Of a stretch of 64,000 bases of DNA, positions 35,565 through 44,639 are shown piece by piece. Numbering within the stretch: position 1 is the stretch's first letter; every line of letters begins with the position of its first letter. Source of the stretch: SHVO01 sp050250575 (GTDB lineage: Bacteria; Pseudomonadota; Alphaproteobacteria; Rhodospirillales; Rhodospirillaceae); contig JBFWOJ010000001.1 in the NCBI GenBank assembly GCA_050250575.1, positions 124,001 to 188,000 of the forward strand, in the 5' to 3' direction. A model generated the notes under the pieces. That model saw only the letters and a program-made list of their open reading frames with translations, had not been told where the DNA came from and did not search any database. A program made the position numbers and the translations under genes.

Positions 35565-36599
35565 ATGACCTTTGATTCGAGTACCTCGGATGCCGTTGGC
35601 GTCCACATGACGGCTTCGACCGCCTTCAACGACCCCAAACCGGTCTTCCAGAAGACCCTCAAGAGCTCCATCGGCTGCACCGGAATCGGATTGCACACGG
35701 GCGTCCGCGTGGCGATGAAGCTGCACCCGGCCCCGCCCAACACCGGCATCGTCTTCCGCCGCGTCGATCTCGTCGGCGGCGGCGCGACGATCAAGGCGAG
35801 CTGGGCCCAGGTCGCGGACTCACGGATGTGTACGGTGCTCGCCGACGAAAACGGTGTCAGCGTCGCCACCGTCGAACACCTCATGTCGGCCTTCTACGGC
35901 CTCGAAGTGGACAACGTCGTGGTGGAACTGAATGGGCCGGAAGTGCCGGCCATGGACGGCAGCGCGGCGCCCTTTATTTTCCTTGTGGAATGCGCCGGTC
36001 TCGTCGAACAGGACGCGCCGCGCCGCGCGATGCGCATCCTCAAGCAGCATTCCTACGTCAACGGCGACAAGATGGTCGCCCTGGGCCCGTGGCACGACGG
36101 ACTGCGCGTCGATTTCCATATAGACTTCCGCGCCCAAGCCATCGGCCGCCAGAGCTGCTCTTTCGTCGTGGGCTGCGACACCTTCAAAGAGGAACTGAGC
36201 CGCGCCCGCACCTTCGGCCTGCTTTCGGACGTCACGGCGCTGCGCGAAGCCGGACTTGCCCGCGGGGGCAGCCTCTCGAACGCCATCGTCGTCGACGGCA
36301 ACCGGATCCTGAACGAGGACGGCCTGCGCCACGACGACGAATTCGTGCGCCACAAAGCGCTCGACGCGGTCGGCGACCTCTACCTGACAGGCTATCCGAT
36401 CATCGGCCACTTTATCGGCCGCTGCTCCAGCCACGCCGATACCGCGCGCCTCATGCACCAGATCTACGCCGATCCAACATGCTGGGAGATGGTCGATCTT
36501 TGGCAACGTCCGGCCGTCAATACCGCCTCCTGGCTGAACAAGGCGGGAATGGCCGCGCGTACCGCGATTTCCGAGCGCCGTTCGGCCGCCGTCCGCTAA
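35565..36599 (+). CDS. lpxC: UDP-3-O-acyl-N-acetylglucosamine deacetylase
   Basis: LpxC is the zinc deacetylase that commits the cell to lipid A synthesis. The 344-residue protein has E104-H105 in VEHLMSAFYGLEVDN, H263 and D267 in RHKALDAVGDLYL (zinc ligands with H105), and H282 in GHFIGRCSSH as the general acid/base candidate. The N-terminal 25 residues before the core (QKTLKSSIGCTGIGLHTG) are longer than in E. coli. The gene shows that the organism makes lipopolysaccharide. A long GC-rich hairpin follows its stop. Confidence 0.97.
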   Translation: MTFDSSTSDAVGVHMTASTAFNDPKPVFQKTLKSSIGCTGIGLHTGVRVAMKLHPAPPNTGIVFRRVDLVGGGATIKASWAQVADSRMCTVLADENGVSVATVEHLMSAFYGLEVDNVVVELNGPEVPAMDGSAAPFIFLVECAGLVEQDAPRRAMRILKQHSYVNGDKMVALGPWHDGLRVDFHIDFRAQAIGRQSCSFVVGCDTFKEELSRARTFGLLSDVTALREAGLARGGSLSNAIVVDGNRILNEDGLRHDDEFVRHKALDAVGDLYLTGYPIIGHFIGRCSSHADTARLMHQIYADPTCWEMVDLWQRPAVNTASWLNKAGMAARTAISERRSAAVR

Positions 36600-36622
36600 T
36601 CAAATCAGCGCATTAGAAGACC

Positions 36623-36656
36623 GGGCCGCGGCGTGACACGCCGCGGCCCTCTGCTT
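36623..36656 (+). terminator. GC-rich hairpin after lpxC, probable terminator
   Basis: GGGCCGCGGCGT at 36623-36634 and ACGCCGCGGCCC at 36638-36649 form a perfect 12-bp stem around GAC. The following TCTGCTTAT is only moderately T-rich, so termination may be partial. Confidence 0.65.
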
Positions 36657-36717
36657 ATACTGCGCCGCGAATTGCGGCCTGGGGCCGCCACCCCGCCTCG
36701 TGGAGCTTTCTGAGTCT

Positions 36718-37521
36718 ATGCTCAAGTCACAGCGTTTTTTTGCTGCGTCCCTCGTGATGCTGCTCGGCATCCTGCTTGCCGGCTGCGGCGACAAGGAACT
36801 CGCCTACCGCGAACAGTCGGTCTACGAAATCTACAGCCAGGCCGTGGTGCATCTTGAAAACGGCCGGTTCGAGCAGGCCGCGCTGTATTTCGACGAAGTC
36901 GAGCGGCAGCACCCCTACTCGGTGTGGGCGACGAAGGCGAAGCTGATGTCGGCTTACAGCTACTATCACGACGGCAAATACGACGAGGCGGTCACGCGGC
37001 TCGACCGCTTCATCCAGGTACACCCCGGCAACCGCGACATCGCCTATGCGTATTACCTGAAGTCCCTGTGCTTCTACGAGCAAATCGCCGACGTGCGCCG
37101 CGATCAGGAGTACACGGTGAAGGCGCTCGACGCGCTGCAGGACGTGGTCTCGCGCTTTCCGGCAACTCCCTATGGCCGCGACGCACGCCTCAAGCTGGAC
37201 CTGACGCGCGACCACCTCGCCGGCAAGGAGATGATGATCGGGCGGTTCTATGTGAACAATCGCCACTTCCTTGCGGCCATCAACCGCTTCAAGAACGTCG
37301 TGAACAACTACAGCACCACCTCGCACGTGCCCGAGGCGCTTTATCGTTTGACCGAAGCCTTCACGGCGCTCGGCCTCAAGGAAGAAGCCCAGAAGAGCGC
37401 AGCCGTGCTCGGCTATAACTTCCCGAACGATCAGTGGTACCGGGATGCCTACGCGCTGATGGGCGGCAACGCGACCGTGATCGTCCGGGATCAGCCGAGC
37501 GCGCCGCCGGCGCAGCAGTAA
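36718..37521 (+). CDS. bamD: Outer membrane protein assembly factor BamD
   Basis: BamD is the essential lipoprotein of the BAM complex that folds outer-membrane beta-barrels. The 267-residue protein has a signal peptide ending in the lipobox LLAGC with C23 as the lipidated residue. Five TPR-like repeats follow (YSQAVVHLENGRFEQAALYFDEVE; HPYSVWATKAKLMSAYSYYHDGKYDEAV; and the later FKNVVNNYSTTSHVPEALYRLTEAF), with the RRDQEYTVKALDAL segment between. ATG at 36718 is preferred over a GTG six codons upstream. The next gene, recN, starts 32 bases after its stop, an order common in alphaproteobacteria. Confidence 0.95.
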   Translation: MLKSQRFFAASLVMLLGILLAGCGDKELAYREQSVYEIYSQAVVHLENGRFEQAALYFDEVERQHPYSVWATKAKLMSAYSYYHDGKYDEAVTRLDRFIQVHPGNRDIAYAYYLKSLCFYEQIADVRRDQEYTVKALDALQDVVSRFPATPYGRDARLKLDLTRDHLAGKEMMIGRFYVNNRHFLAAINRFKNVVNNYSTTSHVPEALYRLTEAFTALGLKEEAQKSAAVLGYNFPNDQWYRDAYALMGGNATVIVRDQPSAPPAQQ

Positions 37522-37553
37522 AGGGCTAAACCGGGGCCGGGGGTCTGGGTGGA

Positions 37554-39239
37554 ATGCTGACGCACCTCTCCATCCGCGACGTCGTCATCGTCGACAAGCT
37601 CGAGATCGATTTTGCCAAGGGCCTTTGCGTGCTGACCGGCGAGACCGGCGCGGGCAAGTCCATCGTTCTCGATTCCTTGAACCTCGCTCTGGGCGGCCGG
37701 GCCGACGCCGCGCTGATCCGGCCGGGCGCGGAAAAGCTGAGCGTCACGGCCTCGTTCGCACTGCCGTCAAAGCATCCGGCGCGCGGCATCCTCGACGAAC
37801 AGGACATTACGCTCGACGACGACGGCCTGGTTTTGCGCCGCGTGGTCGGCGCGGACGGCCGCAGCCGCGGGTTTGTCAACGATCAGCCCGTCAGCATCGG
37901 TCTCCTCAAGACCCTGGGCGGACTGCTGGTTGAGGTTCATGGCCAGTTCGAGACCCACGGCCTTCTCGACCCCACAACCCACATCGAAGCCCTGGACGCC
38001 TACCGCACCGCCGCGAAGGGCGCCGATGGGCCCGATCGCGCGTGCGCCGAGGCCTGGCGCGCGTGGCGCACCGCCCATGCCGCGCTCGCCGCCGCCCAGG
38101 ACACCCTCGCCTCGGCCTTCGCGGAAGAAGACTTGCTGCGACACCAGGTCAAGGAACTTGAAGCTCTCGCCCCGAAGGCCGGAGAGGAGCAGAAACTTTC
38201 CGAAGCGCGAACGGTGCTGCGGCACGGCGAGCAGATCATGAAGGCTCTTGCCGAGGCGCGGGCCGCGCTGACCGAAGGGGCTGACGTGGAAGCCTCGCTG
38301 CGCACCGCGGTCAATAAGGTCGCACGCGCCGCGCCGCAGGCGGGCGGGCGGCTCGACAAGCTGGCGCAAGCGCTCGAGCGGGCCGCGATCGAAACCGCGG
38401 AAGCCGTGCAGGAGCTGGAAGCGGTCATCGGCGGCATGGATGCAGATCCCCAGGCCCTCGAAAAGGCCGAGGAGCGCCTGTTCGCCCTCAAGGCGGCGGC
38501 CCGCAAGCACAACACCGCCGTCGACGAGCTGCCGGCTTTTTATGAGCGGCTGAAGGCCCGCCTCGCCGCGATCGACAACGGCGCCGACGATGTGAAGAAA
38601 CTCGCCTCCGCGGAAAAGAGCGCCCGCCTGGCGTATGAGAAGGCCGCGAATGCGTTGAGCGAGTCGCGCAAGGCCGCGGCCAAGACGCTGGACAAATTGG
38701 TGGCCAAGGAACTCGCACCGCTCAAACTCGACAAGGCGACCTTCCGCACCGTCGTCGCCTCGAAACCGGAAGCGGCTTGGAACCAGGCGGGTGTGGACCG
38801 TGTCGCCTTTGAAGTCGCGACCAATCCCGGCATGCCGCCGGGTCCGCTCGATAAGATCGCCTCGGGCGGCGAACTCGCGCGTTTCATGTTGGCGCTCAAG
38901 GTGGTGCTGGCCGGCTCGCAGGGCCTGGCCGTGCTTATCTTCGACGAAGTCGATGCCGGCATCAGCGGCGCGACCGCGAACGCGGTCGGCGAGCGGCTGG
39001 CGCGCCTTGCCAAGAGCGCCCAGGTCATGGTCGTCACCCACGCGCCGCAGGTCGCCGCGCGCGGCGATCATCACTGGCGCGTTTCGAAAGTGAGCCGCGG
39101 CGGCCAAACGACAACCAGGGTCGAGCAGCTCGAGGGCGCGGCGCGGCGGGAAGAGATCGCGCGCATGCTGGCCGGCGAGAAGATCACCGATGAAGCGCGC
39201 GCGGCGGCGGACAGCCTGATGAGCGGGCCGCTGTCGTGA
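37554..39239 (+). CDS. recN: DNA repair protein RecN
   Basis: RecN is an SMC-like ATPase acting in double-strand-break repair. The 561-residue protein has an N-terminal Walker A loop GETGAGKS at 29-36 with the FVNDQPVSIGLLKTLGGLLVEVHGQ block. A central coiled-coil region follows (about 150-370), and a C-terminal ABC half with the signature ASGGELARFMLAL and Walker B LIFDEVDAGISG. The QVMVVTHAPQVAARGDHHWRV motif is typical. The GTG start of ligA overlaps its stop (GTGA). Confidence 0.95.
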   Translation: MLTHLSIRDVVIVDKLEIDFAKGLCVLTGETGAGKSIVLDSLNLALGGRADAALIRPGAEKLSVTASFALPSKHPARGILDEQDITLDDDGLVLRRVVGADGRSRGFVNDQPVSIGLLKTLGGLLVEVHGQFETHGLLDPTTHIEALDAYRTAAKGADGPDRACAEAWRAWRTAHAALAAAQDTLASAFAEEDLLRHQVKELEALAPKAGEEQKLSEARTVLRHGEQIMKALAEARAALTEGADVEASLRTAVNKVARAAPQAGGRLDKLAQALERAAIETAEAVQELEAVIGGMDADPQALEKAEERLFALKAAARKHNTAVDELPAFYERLKARLAAIDNGADDVKKLASAEKSARLAYEKAANALSESRKAAAKTLDKLVAKELAPLKLDKATFRTVVASKPEAAWNQAGVDRVAFEVATNPGMPPGPLDKIASGGELARFMLALKVVLAGSQGLAVLIFDEVDAGISGATANAVGERLARLAKSAQVMVVTHAPQVAARGDHHWRVSKVSRGGQTTTRVEQLEGAARREEIARMLAGEKITDEARAAADSLMSGPLS

Positions 39240-41320
39240 GCCCGGCGCTGACGAACCGGGACATCCCCGTCGATAAATTGACTGAAAAGCAGGCCAAGGC
39301 GGAATTGCAGGCACTGGCGAAGCTCATCGCCGAGCATGACGTTGCCTACCATCAGGACGATGCCCCGACGATTTCCGACGCGGAGTACGATGCGCTGGTC
39401 AAGCGCAACACCGCGATCGAGGGGCGGTTTCCAGACCTCGTGCGCGCCGACAGCCCAAGCAAGCGCGTCGGCGCATCCGCCGCCGGCGGCTTCAAAAAGG
39501 TGCCCCACGCTGTGCCGATGCTGTCGCTCGGCAACGCCTTCGCCGACGAGGATGTGATCGACTTCGTCGAGCGCATCCGCCGCTTCCTCGATCTCGGCGA
39601 GAACGAAGAGGTCGAGATGCTCGCCGAACCGAAGATCGACGGCCTTTCCTTCTCCGCCCGCTACGAGCGCGGGCGCCTCATGGTGGCGGCGACGCGCGGC
39701 GACGGCGCCGTCGGCGAAGACATCACCGCCAACATCAAGACCATCAAAGAGATCCCCGAATTCATCATGGGGGACGTGCCGAAGGTGATCGAGATCCGCG
39801 GCGAGGTCTATATGACCAAGTCCGACTTCCAGGCCATGAACGAGCGCCAGGCGGCGGCCGGCGGAAAGATCTTCGCCAACCCGCGCAACGCCGCCGCGGG
39901 ATCGCTGCGCCAACTGGATCCCAACATCACCGCGCAGCGTCCCTTGCGCGCCTTCACCTATAGCTGGGGCGCCGTGGAGGGCCCGGCCTGGAAAACGCAG
40001 TGGGAGTTTCTTCAAAATCTCAAAGCGTGGGGATTCCCGGTCAACAAACGCGCTGTCGTGTGCAATTCGGTGGCCGGCATGCTCAAGGAGTACGACAAGC
40101 TGGGCCGCGATCGTGCCGGCCTTCCCTACGATATCGACGGCATCGTCTACAAGGTGAACCGGCTCGACTGGCAGAAGCGGCTGGGCTTCGTCAGCCGGGC
40201 TCCTCGCTGGGCCGTTGCCCACAAATTCTCGGCCGAACGGGCCGAGACGCAGCTGGAGAACATCGAGATTCAGGTGGGCCGCACCGGCGCGCTGACGCCG
40301 GTCGCGCATTTGAAGCCGGTCAATGTCGGCGGCGTGATGGTCGCCCGCGCCACGCTGCACAATCAGGACGAAATCGCGCGCAAGGACATCCGCATCGGCG
40401 ACACCGTGATCATCCAGCGCGCCGGTGACGTCATCCCCCAGGTCGTGGAGGTGAAACTCGACAAGCGGCCGCGGAACAGCAAGGCCTATTCTTTCCCGAC
40501 GAGATGTCCCGTCTGCGGAAGCCTGGCCGTGCGCGAGGAAGACGAAGCGGTCACGCGCTGCACCGGCGGCCTCGTATGCCCGGCCCAAGCCGTGGAGCGC
40601 CTGCGCCATTTCGTGTCGCGGGACGCTTTCGATATCGAAGGGCTGGGCGAGAAAAACATCGAGGCGTTTTTCGCGGACGGATTGATCCACAGCCCGGCCG
40701 ACCTGTTCAAACTCGACAGGCGAAAACTGGCCGGCCGCGAGGGCTGGGGCGACAAATCGATCGACAATCTGCTCGCCGCGATCGACCGCCGCCGGACGAT
40801 CAGCCTCGAGCGCTTCATTTATGCCCTTGGAATCCCCCAGGTGGGTCAGGCAACCGCACGGCTGCTGGCCCATCACTACGGTTCGCTCGACGCCTGGGCG
40901 CAGGCGATGATCTCGGCCAAGAACGAGGAGTCCGATGCGTTCCGTGAACTGACGAGCATCGAACAGATCGGCCCCTCGGTCGCGGCCGACCTGATCGGTT
41001 TCTTTGCCGAGAAGCACAATCGCGAAGTGCTCAATTCCCTGCGCAAGGCGGGCGTGACGGTGGAAGACTTCGCCAGACCGGACACGTCCGGCTCGCCGAT
41101 CGCGGGCAAGACCATCGTGTTCACGGGTACGCTGGAGAAGATGGGCCGCAACGAGGCCAAGGCCCAGGCCCTCTCCATGGGCGCCAAAGTCGCAGGGTCC
41201 GTATCGAAGAAAACCGATCTGGTCGTGGCCGGGCCCGGCGCCGGCTCGAAGCTCAAGGACGCGGAGGCGCTCGGCATAAAGGTGCTGTCAGAAGAGGATT
41301 ACCTCAAGTTGATCGGATGA
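39236..41320 (+). CDS. ligA: NAD-dependent DNA ligase
   Basis: LigA seals nicks in replication and repair using NAD+. The 694-residue protein has the Ia domain (AYHQDDAPTISDAEYD), the adenylated lysine K133 in EPKIDGLSFS, the OB-fold, a four-cysteine zinc finger (CPVCG ... CTGGLVCPAQ), four helix-hairpin-helix motifs around 520-600 and a C-terminal BRCT domain (IAGKTIVFTGTLEKMGRNEA). The GTG start overlaps the recN stop. Confidence 0.97.
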   Translation: MSPALTNRDIPVDKLTEKQAKAELQALAKLIAEHDVAYHQDDAPTISDAEYDALVKRNTAIEGRFPDLVRADSPSKRVGASAAGGFKKVPHAVPMLSLGNAFADEDVIDFVERIRRFLDLGENEEVEMLAEPKIDGLSFSARYERGRLMVAATRGDGAVGEDITANIKTIKEIPEFIMGDVPKVIEIRGEVYMTKSDFQAMNERQAAAGGKIFANPRNAAAGSLRQLDPNITAQRPLRAFTYSWGAVEGPAWKTQWEFLQNLKAWGFPVNKRAVVCNSVAGMLKEYDKLGRDRAGLPYDIDGIVYKVNRLDWQKRLGFVSRAPRWAVAHKFSAERAETQLENIEIQVGRTGALTPVAHLKPVNVGGVMVARATLHNQDEIARKDIRIGDTVIIQRAGDVIPQVVEVKLDKRPRNSKAYSFPTRCPVCGSLAVREEDEAVTRCTGGLVCPAQAVERLRHFVSRDAFDIEGLGEKNIEAFFADGLIHSPADLFKLDRRKLAGREGWGDKSIDNLLAAIDRRRTISLERFIYALGIPQVGQATARLLAHHYGSLDAWAQAMISAKNEESDAFRELTSIEQIGPSVAADLIGFFAEKHNREVLNSLRKAGVTVEDFARPDTSGSPIAGKTIVFTGTLEKMGRNEAKAQALSMGAKVAGSVSKKTDLVVAGPGAGSKLKDAEALGIKVLSEEDYLKLIG

Positions 41321-41370
41321 GCTAACATCCCCCGCGCCAAAAAAATTTCCAACCAAAGGAGTTCGGATAC

Positions 41371-41592
41371 ATGGCTGCGAGAAAGAAGACCGCGAGCAAG
41401 CGCAAAACCGCCGCGAAGAAGGCGACCAAGAAGAAAGCCGCGAAGAAGCGCGGGCAGTCCAAGCGCGCGCCGGCGACGAAAGGCCGCGCCGCACGGAAGC
41501 AGGCGCGCAAGAAGCAGCCGCGCCGGAAGGCGGCGGCGAACAAAGCCCAGCCCGAGACCACTGCCGCAATGGGACAGCCCGCCGAAGAATAG
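41371..41592 (+). CDS. Histone H1-like lysine/alanine-rich basic protein
   Basis: A 73-residue protein of low complexity with 18 lysines and 9 arginines, built of AAKK/KKAAKKR-like steps, and a less basic tail (KAQPETTAAMGQPAEE). It resembles the H1-like nucleoid proteins and PAKK-type repeats known from several bacteria, which bind DNA or polyphosphate; low complexity makes homology uncertain. It has a good SD (AAAGGAG) and ATG, 50 bases after ligA, so it is probably a real gene rather than a spurious frame. Confidence 0.7.
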   Translation: MAARKKTASKRKTAAKKATKKKAAKKRGQSKRAPATKGRAARKQARKKQPRRKAAANKAQPETTAAMGQPAEE

Positions 41593-41605
41593 ATCGGCCG
41601 CTTGC

Positions 41606-42496
41606 CTACGGATACGCGCCCGTCAGCTCTTCCGAGATCCGCCATAGCCGCTCGGCCATGGCGTCGTCTTCCATGTGGGGGCCGACGGGCGATATCGCGT
41701 TGTCCGCAAAATAGCGTCCCGTCACGCCTTCCACTTCGGGATGGGCGGCGAGATAGCACATGGTGGACGCGCCGGTAGGAACGTCCTTCATCTGATACTT
41801 GGCGTAGAACTCGATCAGCAGCCGCAGCGCCAGCGGCAGGTTATGGAAGATGTTGGTATAGACCCGGCCGGGGTGGAGCGAATTGACGGTGACGCCCGCC
41901 GCGGCAAGACGTTTGGCGAGGCCGCGCGTAAACAGGTGGTTCGCGAGCTTGGACTGGCCGTACTGCTTCAGGAAAAAATAGCCGCGCGCGGCGGAAAGGT
42001 TGTCGAACTCAATGCCCCGGGCCGGCGCGCGTTTGTGGGCGTTGGAGCTGACGATGACGATACGGCCTCCTGGCCTCACCCGCGGCGCCAGCCGGGTGAC
42101 GAGCAGGAAGGTCGCGAGGTGATTGACGAAAAAACACTTCTCGATGCCTGAGATGGTCTCGCGCTTCCACCTGCCGACCACGCCGGCATTGGCGACAAGG
42201 ATGTCGAGCGGCTCGTCGATAAGTTTGGCGAACCCGGCAACCTCGGCAAGGTCCTCCTGATTACACCCCAGCGGCGTGAGGAGATCCTTGCGCACGCCTT
42301 TCAGGCTGGCGATCGCCGCCGCGGCTTTCTCACGTGTCCGTCCAACGGCAAGGACGCGGGCGCCGCGCAGGGCGAGCACACGCATGCATTCGAGGCCGAT
42401 GCCGGCGGTAACGCCCGTGACCAAAGCGGTCTTGCCGCCGAGGTCGATGCCGGCGGTCACCTGTTCGGCGGTGGCCGAAGCGCCAAAGGAAGACAT
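41606..42496 (-). CDS. Short-chain dehydrogenase/reductase (SDR)
   Basis: The 296-residue NAD(P)-dependent oxidoreductase has the cofactor motif TGVTAGIG near 27-34, LVANAGVVG near 100, the catalytic serine in IVIVSSNAHKR, and the Y-x-x-x-K pair in QYGQSKLAN. It belongs to the retinol-dehydrogenase/WWOX-like group (NIFHN, LHPGRVYT loop). The substrate is not known. It runs convergent to the histone-like gene with a 13-base gap, and upstream on the same strand is the pirin gene 13 bases away, so both may be one transcript. Confidence 0.9.
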   Translation of the reverse strand: MSSFGASATAEQVTAGIDLGGKTALVTGVTAGIGLECMRVLALRGARVLAVGRTREKAAAAIASLKGVRKDLLTPLGCNQEDLAEVAGFAKLIDEPLDILVANAGVVGRWKRETISGIEKCFFVNHLATFLLVTRLAPRVRPGGRIVIVSSNAHKRAPARGIEFDNLSAARGYFFLKQYGQSKLANHLFTRGLAKRLAAAGVTVNSLHPGRVYTNIFHNLPLALRLLIEFYAKYQMKDVPTGASTMCYLAAHPEVEGVTGRYFADNAISPVGPHMEDDAMAERLWRISEELTGAYP

Positions 42497-42509
42497 GGTG
42501 CGAACTCTA

Positions 42510-43379
42510 TCAGCTCGCCATGCGCCCGAACTTACCGGAATTGAAGTCCTCGATCGCCTGCACGATCTCTTCGCGGCTGTTCATGACGAACGGGCCGTAG
42601 CCGACCACGGGCTCATCGATAGGCGCGCCGGAGAGGATGAGGATGGTCGCGTCGCTCTTCGCTTCCACCGTCACGTCCGCGCCGGCACGGTCCAGCAATA
42701 CGAACTGCGATCCGGTCGCTGTTGCTTCCCCGTTCACGAGGATCTCGCCGTGCAAAACCACGAGCGCGAGCGTATGCCCTTCGGGGATCGGGAACATGGT
42801 CGTGGTGCCGGCCTTAAGACGCGTATCCCAGACATCGACGTGGGTCGCCGTGCGCGCGGGACCCTTGTGACCTTGGAAATCACCGGCGATCACACGTGCC
42901 GTGCCCGCGCCGCCGGGAAGCTCGACGCGCGGGATATCCTTGTCCAGCAGGGTCTGATACCCGGGCTGGCTCATCTTCGCCTTCGCCGGCAGGTTCACCC
43001 AAAGCTGTACCATCTCGAGGGTGCCGCCGTTCATGGTGAAGTCGTCGGAGTGAAATTCCTCGTGCACCAATCCTGAAGCCGCGGTCATCCACTGCACATC
43101 GCCGGCGCCGATAAGGCCGCCGGCGCCCGTGGAATCCCGGTGCGCGAGGCCGCCCTGATAAACGATGGTGACGGTCTCGAACCCGCGGTGCGGATGCTCG
43201 CCGACGCCGCGCCGGCGCATGGCGGGCTCGAACCTGGTCGGTGCCGCGTAATCGAGCATCAGGAACGGGCTGAGGTTCCTGGTGTGAGGCCCGTTGTAGG
43301 AAAAAAGCGAGCGCACCGGAAAGCCGTCGCCGACCCAATGGCCCGGCGGGGCGCTATGAACGCCGAGAATCTTCTTCAT
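42510..43379 (-). CDS. Pirin-family protein
   Basis: The 289-residue bicupin protein has the pirin metal-site motifs HPHRGFETVTIVYQG, HRDSTG and WMTAASGLVHEEFH in the N-terminal cupin, followed by the pirin C-terminal domain. Related bacterial pirins have quercetinase-like activity or modulate enzymes such as pyruvate dehydrogenase; no specific role follows from the context. The ATG at 43379 starts the typical KKILGVHSAPPGHWVGDGFPV segment. Confidence 0.93.
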   Translation of the reverse strand: MKKILGVHSAPPGHWVGDGFPVRSLFSYNGPHTRNLSPFLMLDYAAPTRFEPAMRRRGVGEHPHRGFETVTIVYQGGLAHRDSTGAGGLIGAGDVQWMTAASGLVHEEFHSDDFTMNGGTLEMVQLWVNLPAKAKMSQPGYQTLLDKDIPRVELPGGAGTARVIAGDFQGHKGPARTATHVDVWDTRLKAGTTTMFPIPEGHTLALVVLHGEILVNGEATATGSQFVLLDRAGADVTVEAKSDATILILSGAPIDEPVVGYGPFVMNSREEIVQAIEDFNSGKFGRMAS

Positions 43380-43530
43380 AGGGGTGGTCTCCGGAACGCG
43401 GCCGGCGCGTTCGTATAAAGGGTACCGATGGGCCCCAGATAGGCATAGACGGGAAGACTTGCAATTGCCTCGAAACCGGCCTCGCCGCCCAGGATTGTGA
43501 GCCCCCTGTGCCGCCCTTTATAGTCCGCGC

Positions 43531-44292
43531 ATGGACTCTATTCCTTTCGTGCCGCGCTATACCTGGGAAGAGCGCATCAAATACAGCTTTCCGCGGCTGT
43601 ATCTGCGCTATCTGTTACGCAAACATTGGCGCAAGGGCGAACCGGAGCTGAAGATGCTGCCGGCGTTCGTGCCGCCGGGGCGCGCCGCCATCGACGTCGG
43701 CGCCAACAAGGGGGTCTATACCTATCACCTCAGCCGGCTGTGCCCGCATGTGTACGCCTTCGAGCCGAACCCGAAGATGTACCGGGTGCTGTGCCGGACG
43801 CTTCCGAAGAACGTGACGGCTTATACCTGCGCCCTGTCCGACAGCGCAGGCTCCGCCGAGTTGATCGTTCCCATCCACGGCGGGTTCTTCTCCAACGCCA
43901 CGGGCTCGCTGAACCCACTGAAGAAGGAACATCGGCACGGTACGATGTCGGTCGAGACCCGCACGATCGATTCCTTCAAGTTCACGAACATCGGGTTCAT
44001 CAAGATCGACGTCGAAGGCTTCGAGAAGACGGTGCTGCTCGGCGCGCGGGAGACGCTGATGCGCGAGCGGCCGGTGGTGCAGGTCGAGATGGAGGAGGTC
44101 CATACGGGCGAGCCGATCGAAGTCTCCCACGCCTTCATGAAGCAATTCGACATGGACGGTTTTTTCGTGCGGGACGGCCGACTGCTGGCGCTCGCGTCGT
44201 TCGATGCGGATCGGGACCACCGCCAGCGCGTACGCAAGCCCGGCTATGTCAACAACTTCATCTTCAAGCCGCGCGAGCTCGCGCGCGGATGA
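43531..44292 (+). CDS. FkbM-family methyltransferase
   Basis: A SAM-dependent methyltransferase of 253 residues. The SAM loop AAIDVGANKGVYTYHLSRL is near 54-72; the acidic VYAFEPNPKMYRVLCRTL follows, and the FkbM-type central FIKIDVEGFEKTVLLGARETL lies near 151-171. No signal sequence is present. The substrate (often a sugar or O-antigen component) is unknown. Its stop overlaps the ATG of the DUF2200 gene (ATGA), giving translational coupling. Confidence 0.9.
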   Translation: MDSIPFVPRYTWEERIKYSFPRLYLRYLLRKHWRKGEPELKMLPAFVPPGRAAIDVGANKGVYTYHLSRLCPHVYAFEPNPKMYRVLCRTLPKNVTAYTCALSDSAGSAELIVPIHGGFFSNATGSLNPLKKEHRHGTMSVETRTIDSFKFTNIGFIKIDVEGFEKTVLLGARETLMRERPVVQVEMEEVHTGEPIEVSHAFMKQFDMDGFFVRDGRLLALASFDADRDHRQRVRKPGYVNNFIFKPRELARG

Positions 44293-44639
44293 AAACGCAC
44301 CGTATCTACAAGATGAGCTTCGCGAGCGTCTATCCCTTCTATATCGCCAAAGCGGAGAAAAAGGGGCGTACGAAAGAAGAAGTCGACGAGGTCATCCGCT
44401 GGCTGACGGGCTACAGCCAGAAGCAGCTCGACTCGCACCTGAAGAAACAGACGGATTTCGAGACCTTCTTTGGTGAAGCCCCGGCGCTGAATCCTGCGCG
44501 CACGCTGATCAAAGGCGTGATCTGCGGCGTGCGCGTGGAAGAGATCAAGGAGCCGCTGATGCGGGAGATCCGCTATCTGGACAAGCTGATCGACGAGCTC
44601 GCCAAGGGCAAGGAGATGGAGAAGATCCTGCGGGCGTGA
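44289..44639 (+). CDS. DUF2200 domain protein
   Basis: The 116-residue protein matches the DUF2200 family (starts KTHRIYKMSFASVYPFYIAKAEKKGRT, with VIRWLTGYSQKQL, FFGEAPALNP and GVICGVRVEEI). The family has no known function; in E. coli it includes YdhF-like unrelated neighbours only by chance, so no inference is offered. It overlaps the methyltransferase stop and is the last gene before a 764-bp gene-free region. Confidence 0.88.
   Translation: MKTHRIYKMSFASVYPFYIAKAEKKGRTKEEVDEVIRWLTGYSQKQLDSHLKKQTDFETFFGEAPALNPARTLIKGVICGVRVEEIKEPLMREIRYLDKLIDELAKGKEMEKILRA

Noticed and set aside
32769..35726. A 985-codon minus-strand open frame opposite ftsZ, the hydratase and lpxC
   Set aside because: It spans three real genes and the strong ftsZ terminator, with low-complexity composition; GC-driven absence of stops explains it.
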